Below are positions 16,088-23,442 of a DNA stretch of 62,572 nucleotides, one piece after another. Numbering within the stretch: position 1 is the first letter of the stretch; every line of letters begins with the position of its first letter. The position numbers were made by a program, and so were the translations under genes. The stretch is from NCBI GenBank assembly GCA_018268935.1, contig JAFDVS010000084.1:1-62572 (forward strand), in the 5' to 3' direction. Below the pieces are notes generated by a model. The model had not been told where the DNA came from, searched no databases, and was given only the letters and a program-made list of their open reading frames with translations. This DNA is from Acidobacteriota bacterium (GTDB lineage Bacteria; Acidobacteriota; Terriglobia; Bryobacterales; Bryobacteraceae).

Positions 16088-17662
16088 TCACCGCAACGCA
16101 TCCGGCAATATCACCCGCACCAAATCCACCTGCTTCTTCTCCCCCTTCGCCACTTCCACATTCTTCGCCGTCGAATCAAACTGCGGGAGAAACCCCGGAT
16201 CGTACATCACCGCATTTCTATCCACCTTATCCCACGCATACATCTTGTACGATCCCGGTGCGATGCCTCGCACAGAAAACGACCCATCTTCGCGCACCTT
16301 CGCAAACTTGAAAAACGGCGCCGAACGATGCCCGCTCACCGGCACTAACGCCACGGTCCCAGTGGCCGGCTTCTGATTCTCATCGCGCAGGGAGCCCGTC
16401 AGTTCCCCACCCTCGGCGCTCAGCACCACCGTCACTTCCGTGCGCGGCGGCAACCCGTTGCGCAAATCAATCTCCCCAGCCGTCACATCCGCCGATCCCC
16501 AATTCACTGACTTCAAATACAAGCTCGAATACTCCCCCGGATTGACGCGATACGTATGCGGCTGCACGGAGCGAAACACCAGCCGCCCATGCTCATCCAC
16601 CACCGCGGTTTCATTGCGCCCGGAGCCCGCCAGTTCAATCCTCACATCGGAAATCTTCGTCGTCGAAGTGCCTTCAATCCGCACGCTGCCCGGCACATCC
16701 ATCGGCGCAATCGGATTCAACTCAATTCCGGAAATATCGTCGTAGGCCACCTGCAACGGCACAATCGCCGAGTGAATCAACCCGCGCACAACGCAACTCC
16801 CAATCACATGCAGTGCACCCGGAGCCACGCCGTTCAATTGAAATTTGCCGTCCTTGCTTTCGAGTGAAGTCGTTGAAGTGGACGTCCCCGTATCGCTGGC
16901 CGACATCAGTCCAATGGACACATTGGTTGCACCCTCCGGCACGTTGATGCGCCCGCTCAGATTCGCGTATCTCGTCTTCGGTAGGGAGAACTCAATCCCC
17001 GTCACCTCACGCCCCGCAGCCACTTCCAGTGCACTCGCGCCACGCGGCTCCGGCACTCCCGGGTAATACTGCGACATGAAAAACTCGGCGTTATCGGCCT
17101 GGGTCTGCACACGCATCGGATTGCGCGGCGATGTGCGCACGAAATATTTCCCCGGCTCCAGATCATAAATGCGAAATTGCCCCAAATCGTTCGTCGTGCC
17201 GCTGCGCACCTCGCGAAATTCCCTGCCCTTGCTGGTGTAGTGATAGGACAGCGCCGCCACCGGGATGCCGCGAATCGGTTCGCCATCGGTATCGAGCACC
17301 CTCCCCGTGATCACGCCCAACGGCGTCAACTTCACCACATACGCCGTCTTGCGATCCCCCGCGCCGAACGTCAACGGATCACGTAATCCCTGAGGCCCAC
17401 CCTTCGATCCGATCGTGACGCTGGCGAAGCCTTCCTTCCGCACTACCAGCCGGTACACGCCCGCGGGCACATCGGCGAAGAGAAACTTGCCGTCCAACGC
17501 GGCCGCGGCGTTCACAGGCTCGCCCTTAGCCGTGGGCTCCAACGTGAGCGATGCCTTGCGCACGGGCTCGCCCGTCAGAGAGTTGATCACCTGCCCGTCG
17601 AACGTGATTTTCTCCTGCGATTGCGCCAGCAGCGGAATCCACAAACAAATCGCGAATAGCAT
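16088..17662 (-). CDS. Secreted carboxypeptidase-regulatory-like repeat protein
   Basis: The 524-aa protein has a signal peptide (LFAICLWIPLLAQSQ) and several Ig-like carboxypeptidase-regulatory domains in series: TFDGQVINSLTGEPVRKASL near residue 20, ITGRVLDTDGEPIRGIPVAA near 118, and further beta-sandwich units to the C-terminus (LTGSLRDENQKPATGTVALV; SVRGIAPGSYKMYAWD). No enzymatic motif is present. Proteins of this build are common in Acidobacteriota and Planctomycetes and are presumed to bind surfaces or carbohydrate. It is divergent from the small secreted protein at 17738, which has a related domain, and converges with the decayed toxin gene 2 bp away. Confidence 0.7.
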   Translation of the reverse strand: MLFAICLWIPLLAQSQEKITFDGQVINSLTGEPVRKASLTLEPTAKGEPVNAAAALDGKFLFADVPAGVYRLVVRKEGFASVTIGSKGGPQGLRDPLTFGAGDRKTAYVVKLTPLGVITGRVLDTDGEPIRGIPVAALSYHYTSKGREFREVRSGTTNDLGQFRIYDLEPGKYFVRTSPRNPMRVQTQADNAEFFMSQYYPGVPEPRGASALEVAAGREVTGIEFSLPKTRYANLSGRINVPEGATNVSIGLMSASDTGTSTSTTSLESKDGKFQLNGVAPGALHVIGSCVVRGLIHSAIVPLQVAYDDISGIELNPIAPMDVPGSVRIEGTSTTKISDVRIELAGSGRNETAVVDEHGRLVFRSVQPHTYRVNPGEYSSLYLKSVNWGSADVTAGEIDLRNGLPPRTEVTVVLSAEGGELTGSLRDENQKPATGTVALVPVSGHRSAPFFKFAKVREDGSFSVRGIAPGSYKMYAWDKVDRNAVMYDPGFLPQFDSTAKNVEVAKGEKKQVDLVRVILPDALR

Positions 17663-17737
17663 CCTTAGGTTGAGTATGAAACGAAATCACCGCCGCCGTC
17701 ACTACTTTTGCGAATACAGGCTTGATGGAGGCTGGTT

Positions 17738-18064
17738 ATGAGTCGCATGACAGCGTGGCTGATTATCGGCTGGGTATCCGTAGAGATGGCGCGCGCGGGG
17801 CATCTCTTCGGCAGAATCCTCGAAAATGGACAGCCAGTGCGCGGGGCAGGAGTCATTCTGCGCTGCGGCAGTGAATCCCCCGGCGGCACCACCGATCCCG
17901 AGGGCATGTACCGTCTGTTCGCGAAAACCGCAGGAGCCTGCACCTTGGAAGTGAACGTCGGTGGACGGAGAGCCGTAGGCCAACTCTATTCCTACGACAA
18001 GCCCACTGCCTATGACTTCGATCTGGTGCAGGATGGCGGACGCTGGATACTGCGCCGGAGGTGA
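17738..18064 (+). CDS. Small secreted protein with a CNA-B/carboxypeptidase-regulatory-like domain
   Basis: This 108-aa protein has an N-terminal hydrophobic segment (MTAWLIIGWVSVEMARA) that could be a signal peptide. A single beta-sandwich domain follows (LFGRILENGQPVRGAGVILR; GTTDPEGMYRLFA; ACTLEVNVGG) and a basic tail (ILRRR). It starts a tight three-gene unit: the next gene begins 3 bp after its stop, behind a GGAGG ribosome site that overlaps its own end. The related domain in the third gene of the unit suggests a shared envelope function that I cannot name. Confidence 0.55.
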   Translation: MSRMTAWLIIGWVSVEMARAGHLFGRILENGQPVRGAGVILRCGSESPGGTTDPEGMYRLFAKTAGACTLEVNVGGRRAVGQLYSYDKPTAYDFDLVQDGGRWILRRR

Positions 18065-18067
18065 CCC

Positions 18068-18934
18068 ATGCCAGACCCGGAAAAGAAACCCCGCGACCAT
18101 TGGGACAAGTTGCAGATCCTCATCGCCGGCCTCATGCCTCTGGCCTTGTTCGGCCTCGGCGCCATCGGCAATCGCGCTCTGCAGGAAGATCAGCGCCGCC
18201 GTGCGTATGTCGAACTGCTCAGCCGCCGCGAAGAGGCCGAAAGCAACCTCCGCAAAGACATGTTCGGCAAAGTGATCGAACAGTTCATCGGCACCGGCAA
18301 AGGCGACCTCGACACACGCATCCTGAACCTCGAATTGCTTGCCTACAACTTTCACGAGTCCATCGATCTGGAACCGCTTCTGCGCCAGGTCTACGTGCAG
18401 GCCTGGAGCGATTCGCGCGCCACCACGCAACAGCGCAAGCGGCTCCAGAAACTCGCGCAGGACATCTCAGCGCGTGAGATCGACGCGCTGCGGGAATCAA
18501 GCTGCATCAAGGAAGGCTACCTCGACTTCGACACCCTGCAACGCGAGAACGTCGCGCTCAAAGTCATCCAGGATAACTGCGGCCCCCACGGCGGGCTGCA
18601 CGGCAAATGGTTCCGCGTCGACGCCATGACGAACCCGGAAGTGACCGACCTGCGGCGTCAAACGGAAGTGGATGTCGTCCTCTCCGTGCGTCCCAATGAA
18701 AAAGCGCTCAACGAAGAAAAACGGCTCTCCTTCACCGTAAGTCCGTTCGACTTTCCGATGATCGACAACGTGCGGCTGGAAGACCGCAGCCGCGTGTCGC
18801 TTATCATGTCGCGCGTCGATGATGGCGGAGTGATGCTCACGCTGGTGTACTTCCCCGGTTCGCGCACCAGCCTCAAGGACAAGCCGTTCCACGACGAAGT
18901 ATTGCGAACCCTCGATGAATCGGGAATTCGTTAG
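18068..18934 (+). CDS. Membrane-anchored protein of unknown function
   Basis: The 288-aa product has a cytoplasmic N-terminal stub, one membrane segment at about residues 15-33 (LQILIAGLMPLALFGLGAIG) and a helical region with charged heptads (EDQRRRAYVELLSRREEAES) that may form a coiled coil. The C-terminal ~110 residues are predicted beta-rich (EVDVVLSVRPNEKA; LSFTVSPFDFPMIDNV; VSLIMSRVDDGGVMLTLVYF). I do not recognise a family. GGAGGTGACCC precedes the ATG. It sits between two small secreted proteins with CNA-B-like domains in one operon, so it may anchor or organise them. Confidence 0.6.
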   Translation: MPDPEKKPRDHWDKLQILIAGLMPLALFGLGAIGNRALQEDQRRRAYVELLSRREEAESNLRKDMFGKVIEQFIGTGKGDLDTRILNLELLAYNFHESIDLEPLLRQVYVQAWSDSRATTQQRKRLQKLAQDISAREIDALRESSCIKEGYLDFDTLQRENVALKVIQDNCGPHGGLHGKWFRVDAMTNPEVTDLRRQTEVDVVLSVRPNEKALNEEKRLSFTVSPFDFPMIDNVRLEDRSRVSLIMSRVDDGGVMLTLVYFPGSRTSLKDKPFHDEVLRTLDESGIR

Positions 18935-18946
18935 GCGGAGGTGCGT

Positions 18947-19303
18947 ATGACAAAGTTGGTGTGTTTTGTTTTGGCCTGTGTCTGGCTGGGCGCAGTGCAG
19001 GACCCGCCCGCTCCACCCGCGGCCCCCAAGCCCAAACCAATCAGCAAGGAATATGTTTTTACAGTAACGCTGGTGAAAGCAGGCGATGGCGCCCCCGTGG
19101 ACGAAGCCAACGTCCGCATCTCTTACGGAGGCCAGGCGCAAACCAAACCTGCCAGCGCGGGCAGCGTAACCTTCCGCTTCAAGACCGACGCTGGCGAAGC
19201 CGTGGTGCGCATCAACGCACCGGGCATGGTGATCTTCAACAAAACCGTTCCGTTGAAGCAGGAGCGAATCGAATACCGGGCCGAGCTGGACTCGTCCGAA
19301 TAA
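18947..19303 (+). CDS. Small secreted beta-sandwich protein
   Basis: The 118-aa protein has a signal peptide (LVCFVLACVWLGAVQ), a Pro/Ala/Lys linker, and a domain like a carboxypeptidase-regulatory or Ig fold (YVFTVTLVKAGDGAPVDEAN; VTFRFKTDAGEAVVRI). ATG 18947 is chosen over GTG 18941 because GGAGG at 18936-18940 gives normal spacing only to the ATG. It is the third gene of the unit starting at 17738 and ends directly against the double-hairpin element at 19304. No specific function is known. Confidence 0.6.
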   Translation: MTKLVCFVLACVWLGAVQDPPAPPAAPKPKPISKEYVFTVTLVKAGDGAPVDEANVRISYGGQAQTKPASAGSVTFRFKTDAGEAVVRINAPGMVIFNKTVPLKQERIEYRAELDSSE

Positions 19304-19354
19304 GGTGGCGACTGGCCTCCAGGCCGGTCGCAGTTCAGCCTGGGAAGGCTGAAC
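19304..19354. repeat. Double-hairpin intergenic element, copy 1
   Basis: Directly after the stop codon, two hairpins follow one another: GCGACTGGCCT-cc-AGGCCGGTCGC and then AGTTCAGCC-tgggaa-GGCTGAACT. The element fills the whole gap between two convergent genes. A second copy at 54858-54910 has the same layout with different but still paired arm bases. There is no long T tract, so if it is a terminator it is an unusual, bidirectional one. Confidence 0.65.
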
Positions 19355-20893
19355 TTAACTCAGAATCGGCAGCGAACTGCCTTCCGACGATGACGGCACT
19401 CGCAACTCCGGCATCGGCTTGCCCTGGAACAGGAGCCGGCAAGGCTTGGCGATCCACCGGGCCCACCGGTTTGCGCTCTTGCGCCGGGCGCTGTCCGTGG
19501 CAATCCCCGTGTTCGCATACATCTGCCGGTACAACTTCGAGATCAGCACGAACGCCAGCCGCGACTTAATGCTCTTCACGCAATCCGCCCGCGCCCATAT
19601 CGCCTTGAAGCTGTAGAAATCGTCCCACACACGTTGCGTGCGCATGCGGATCTCATCCGGACTCATCGTCGGATGCGGCGTATAGAGCTTCGGCCGCAGA
19701 TGGCCTGGGATCAGCCAGTAGCGATTCAGCGGCACGCCCTGTACTTCGCCGATCGTCGCGCTCTGTTCCTTCTCCCAGCGCTGGAAATCCACCGTTCCCG
19801 GGAACGGCGTCATCATCACAAACTGCGCAAACGTCAGGTTCGCCATCTTCGCCAGCGCCGCCGTGGCATCGAATGTTTCCGCGCGATCCGTCGACAATCC
19901 GAAAATGAACGACCCCAGCACATGCACACCGTGCTGCTTGAAGGTGCGCAGCCGCTCAGCCAGCTTATCTCCAGCCAGATTGAAATCCTTATAGACAGAC
20001 TTCAATCCTTCCGGAGTCACAGCCTCCACGCCCACCAGCGCCCCCTTGATCCGAGCCTTGCGCATCGCTTCCAGAAACACCGGATCTTCCGCCGCTTCCA
20101 TCGTGATCTGCGTAAAGAAAATCATGTCCGCAGGCAGTTCAGCCAAACGCTCCATCAGACGGAACCGCTCGGCGCGAAGGTATTCCAGTTCGGCAACACG
20201 CTCCGTGTTGTTCTGCTTCCGGGCCAACTCCAGGTCCGTGAACGAAACGGGATAAAAATTGTCATCCGCCAGTGCGATGAAACGGAACCCGCGCCGCCGC
20301 AACTGCACAATCTCTTCAATCACCGGATCGCTGGTGCGCATGCGCGGCTTCTGTCCATCGGTACGCCACACGGAACAAAACGAGCAGTGCTTCGGGCAGC
20401 CGCGAACAGTCTGCACCGAGGCCCACATATAGCTCTTCTCCGGCAACAAATCCCAACGGGCGCGCAGAAAGCGGTCAGCCGATACACGGCCACCGTCGTA
20501 CACACGTTGCGGAGTGCCGTTGCGGCAATCTTCCAACACCTTGGCCCAAACCGCGTCGCCGTCACCCTTCACTACCGCGTGTGCATGGCCCAGTTCGTGC
20601 GGCTCATCCGGATACAACGTGGCGTGAATGCCGCCATACACGACATAAGCACCGCGCTCCCGAGCCATCTTGCCCACTTGCAGGCCGCGAAACACGTTGG
20701 CGGTGTGAATGCCAATGCCCACAACATCTCCGGGCTGAACTGTTTCGGGGCGAAATTGCTCCAGTGTCTCATCGGTGATCAGCGGATCACCGTACTCTCG
20801 CGGGGTGGCAGCCGCTAATACGTAGAGCCAGCGCGGCGTAATGACTCCGATGCCGAAAGCGACATCGCTGGGGTTAATGAGGTGGACACGCAA
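19355..20893 (-). CDS. B12-binding-domain radical SAM protein
   Basis: The 512-aa protein has an N-terminal cobalamin-binding-like domain (DVVGIGIHTANVFRGLQVGK; GGIHATLYPDEP). A radical SAM core then carries the iron-sulfur ligands C166, C170 and C173 (GCPKHCSFC), with ADDNFYP and LVGVEAVTPEGL further on. This is the layout of the BchE/HpnJ-like group, which often carries out methylations or C-C chemistry on lipids or natural products. The substrate cannot be told from sequence. The start is TTG at 20893, with TAGGAG about 10 nt upstream. It stands alone, converging on the double-hairpin element. Confidence 0.85.
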   Translation of the reverse strand: MRVHLINPSDVAFGIGVITPRWLYVLAAATPREYGDPLITDETLEQFRPETVQPGDVVGIGIHTANVFRGLQVGKMARERGAYVVYGGIHATLYPDEPHELGHAHAVVKGDGDAVWAKVLEDCRNGTPQRVYDGGRVSADRFLRARWDLLPEKSYMWASVQTVRGCPKHCSFCSVWRTDGQKPRMRTSDPVIEEIVQLRRRGFRFIALADDNFYPVSFTDLELARKQNNTERVAELEYLRAERFRLMERLAELPADMIFFTQITMEAAEDPVFLEAMRKARIKGALVGVEAVTPEGLKSVYKDFNLAGDKLAERLRTFKQHGVHVLGSFIFGLSTDRAETFDATAALAKMANLTFAQFVMMTPFPGTVDFQRWEKEQSATIGEVQGVPLNRYWLIPGHLRPKLYTPHPTMSPDEIRMRTQRVWDDFYSFKAIWARADCVKSIKSRLAFVLISKLYRQMYANTGIATDSARRKSANRWARWIAKPCRLLFQGKPMPELRVPSSSEGSSLPILS

Positions 20894-21033
20894 TGTGTGG
20901 ATACTCCTATCGGATCAAACCGAGCGCCGTGGACCGTTAGGGTGCTCATAGATCAACCTTAAGGAAACGGGAACGCTGGTAGATGATACCACTTCCCACA
21001 GGGCAAACGGGAGTGGAATATACTTTTTAGATC

Positions 21034-22236
21034 ATGAAAAAACCATCCCGCCGAAGCGTACTGGCCGCCCCCCTCGCCGCCCCCGCACTCGCTGCTCCCG
21101 CCACCAGCGGTTTCCACAGCGCGCCCATCTACCAGAAGCTCGGCGTGCGCACGTTCATCAACGCTGTCGGCACCATCACCACCCTCAGCGGCACGCTGAT
21201 GGACGAGCGTGTCCGCCAAGCGATGGACGAAGCCTCGCATAACTTCGTCCCCATTCACGAACTACAGGAAAAGGCCGGCAAGCGCATCGCCGAGCTCACC
21301 GGCGCCGAAGCGGCCTTCGTCACCAGCGGCGCTTCCTGCGCCCTCTGTCTTTCCACCTGCGCCACCACCGCGGGCGATGATAAGGAGAAGATGAGCCGCC
21401 TCCCCGACCTCACGGGAATGAAAAGCGAAATCGTCATCCAAAAACGCCACCGCAACATGTACGATCATGCCTTCCGCATGGTCGGCGTGAAGCTGGTCGA
21501 AGTGGTCACCGCCGACGAAATGAAGCGCGCCATCGGCCCCAACACCGCCGCCGTAGCCTTCGTTGCCAGCCACCATGTGCTTGGCCACAAAGTGGAACTG
21601 GATGAGGCTGTTCGCATCGCCCACGCCGGCGGCGTCCCCGTGATTCTCGATGCCGCCGCCGAAGTGCCCCCTGCCAGCAACCTTTCGAAGTTCGTGAAGA
21701 TGGGTGTGGACATGGTGGCATTCTCCGGCGGCAAAAACCTGCGCGGCCCGCAATGCTCCGGGCTCCTTCTGGGGAAGAAAGAATGGGTCCGCAAAGCCTA
21801 CGCCAACGCCGCGCCGAACAATTACTTCGCTCGTATCGCCAAGGTCGGCAAGGAAGAAGTGGTGGGCATCCTCACTGCCTTAGAACTTTACCTTTCGAAG
21901 AACCACGATGCAGAGCGCAAGGAGTATCACGCCATGCTCGACCGCATCGCCGCGCATCTCAAAGGCACGCCCACGGTCAAAACCGAGTACATCACCAACA
22001 ACGATTTTTCGCATTCTCCGCGGCTCTCCGTGCAGTGGGATGAAGCGAGACTCGGGTTGTCTTTGGAAAAAATGGTGGAACTGCTGCGCACCGGATCGCC
22101 GTCCATAGAAGCCAGCGACATGCGCAGTTTCAATCCGCCATGGAAGGGGCTCGGCATCTTCCCCTACAACCTGAAGCCGGGCGAGGAAATGCTCATCGCC
22201 GCGCGGGTGAAAGAGATTCTGACGAAGAAGGCGTAA
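21034..22236 (+). CDS. SelA-like PLP enzyme with a Tat-type leader
   Basis: The 400-aa protein belongs to the SelA/DgaE-like, fold-type I PLP family: GVRTFINAVGTIT near residue 37, TGAEAAFVTSGASCAL, the cofactor-binding D206 (VILDAAAE) and the Schiff-base lysine K234 (FSGGKNLRGPQCSG). It starts with SRRSVLAAPLAAPALAAP, which reads as a twin-arginine leader. True SelA makes Sec-tRNA, but the extended 5' leader and lack of selB, selD or tRNA-Sec nearby argue for a lyase or aldolase acting on an amino-sugar or amino acid, as in DgaE. A TATACT hexamer lies 9 nt before the ATG. Confidence 0.75.
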   Translation: MKKPSRRSVLAAPLAAPALAAPATSGFHSAPIYQKLGVRTFINAVGTITTLSGTLMDERVRQAMDEASHNFVPIHELQEKAGKRIAELTGAEAAFVTSGASCALCLSTCATTAGDDKEKMSRLPDLTGMKSEIVIQKRHRNMYDHAFRMVGVKLVEVVTADEMKRAIGPNTAAVAFVASHHVLGHKVELDEAVRIAHAGGVPVILDAAAEVPPASNLSKFVKMGVDMVAFSGGKNLRGPQCSGLLLGKKEWVRKAYANAAPNNYFARIAKVGKEEVVGILTALELYLSKNHDAERKEYHAMLDRIAAHLKGTPTVKTEYITNNDFSHSPRLSVQWDEARLGLSLEKMVELLRTGSPSIEASDMRSFNPPWKGLGIFPYNLKPGEEMLIAARVKEILTKKA

Positions 22237-22237
22237 A

Positions 22238-23413
22238 CTACTTCGTCTTCACCCAATCCACCGGGAAGCGGGCCAGCGTCAGCGTCGCAGTGCGAAAGTG
22301 ATCCTGGCCGTTTGCCCCACGTTCATAGAACAAGTACACATCGCCGGACGGCGTTGCAGCCAAATCGGAATACCCGCTCCAAGAAGGCTCAATCACTCTC
22401 TTCACCGGAAACGTCTTCGCGCCGTCCTCGGAAAGATGCACCGTCAGATTGCGACGGTCGCGGTTCTTCCCCTCCTCTGCTTTGCCGTCCACACGCTCCA
22501 GATTGTCGGGATTCGAAAATAGGATATACTTCCCCGATCGCACAATCGCGCCCATGCAGATCGGCTCCAGCAGTTCCTTCTGAAACTCCGGCTTCGACCA
22601 TTTCGTCGCCCCGTCCTTACTGCGAGTGTGCAACCGCCGGTGCGTTTTCGATTCGCTGCGCACGTTCAGCAGCACTTCACCGTTCGCCAGTTCCACTGCC
22701 GTGGTCTCGTTAGGGAACACCCACTCCGGCGTATCCGGCACGGCGATCTCCCCGCGGTGCCACGTCTTGCCGTGATCATCGGAGTAGATTGTGCTGGTCA
22801 CCGAGGGACGATGCGCGTGCCCACCCGTACCCGTCGAAAGCCAGATCGGGATCACCAGGCGCCCGGAACGCAGTTGGATGCCATGTCCCGGCCCCGTCGC
22901 CAGCACCTTCCACGGATACTCCGGCCGGAACTTGTCGAACGCCGCGGTGATCTCTACAGGCTTGGTGAACGTTACGCCATCATCATCGCTGCGCATATAG
23001 AAGCTGCGCATGTACTCCACGCAAAAAACAAAATGCACCTGCTTTGTTTTGGCATCGGGAATAGCCACCGGATTGTTGAAAGTCACCTCGTTCGGAGTCG
23101 CCAGCTTCTGCGCCAAAGCCACCGGATTCTTCCGCACCGGCCCTTCCACGCTGGAAATCATCTTCCGGGGATGGAACGTCGCCCCCTTGTCCGTGCTCCG
23201 CCGCAGCATGATGTCGATCGTCCCCCAGTCCCCGCGCTCCGACTTCCGCGCTTCACAATACACGAGAATGGAGCCCTTCGGCGTAATTACAACTCCGGGA
23301 ATCCGGTACAGCGCGTAGCCGTCTTTCCCCGATTCGAACAGGTCTGTCTTCTCAATCGCGGGTGCACCGCGCAGCGCCAACACAGGCGTCGCCAGTAAGG
23401 TTCTTCGTAACAT
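22238..23413 (-). CDS. Secreted sialidase/neuraminidase-like exoglycosidase
   Basis: The 391-aa product has a short leader (MLRRTLLATPVLALRGAPA) and a six-bladed sialidase fold. It shows the YRIPGVV motif near residue 37, with the arginine of the catalytic triad, and Asp boxes STDKGATF, SDDHGKTW and SEDGAKTF. Such enzymes release terminal sialic or related acids; bacterial homologues with this domain often have other sugar targets. It converges with the SelA-like gene (1 bp gap), and its start faces that of the ABC permease 29 bp away, so the two share a short divergent promoter region. Confidence 0.82.
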   Translation of the reverse strand: MLRRTLLATPVLALRGAPAIEKTDLFESGKDGYALYRIPGVVITPKGSILVYCEARKSERGDWGTIDIMLRRSTDKGATFHPRKMISSVEGPVRKNPVALAQKLATPNEVTFNNPVAIPDAKTKQVHFVFCVEYMRSFYMRSDDDGVTFTKPVEITAAFDKFRPEYPWKVLATGPGHGIQLRSGRLVIPIWLSTGTGGHAHRPSVTSTIYSDDHGKTWHRGEIAVPDTPEWVFPNETTAVELANGEVLLNVRSESKTHRRLHTRSKDGATKWSKPEFQKELLEPICMGAIVRSGKYILFSNPDNLERVDGKAEEGKNRDRRNLTVHLSEDGAKTFPVKRVIEPSWSGYSDLAATPSGDVYLFYERGANGQDHFRTATLTLARFPVDWVKTK

Positions 23414-23442
23414 CGCTGCCTATTTTATTGCAGAATGGGCCT

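Noticed and set aside
19634..20818. 394-aa plus-strand frame opposite the radical SAM gene
   Set aside because: Antisense shadow with His/Arg-rich product; the minus-strand frame holds the iron-sulfur motif.
21034..22236. True selenocysteine synthase (SelA)
   Set aside because: No selB, selD or tRNA-Sec in the window, and the protein has a leader peptide; a SelA-like lyase/aldolase is more likely.
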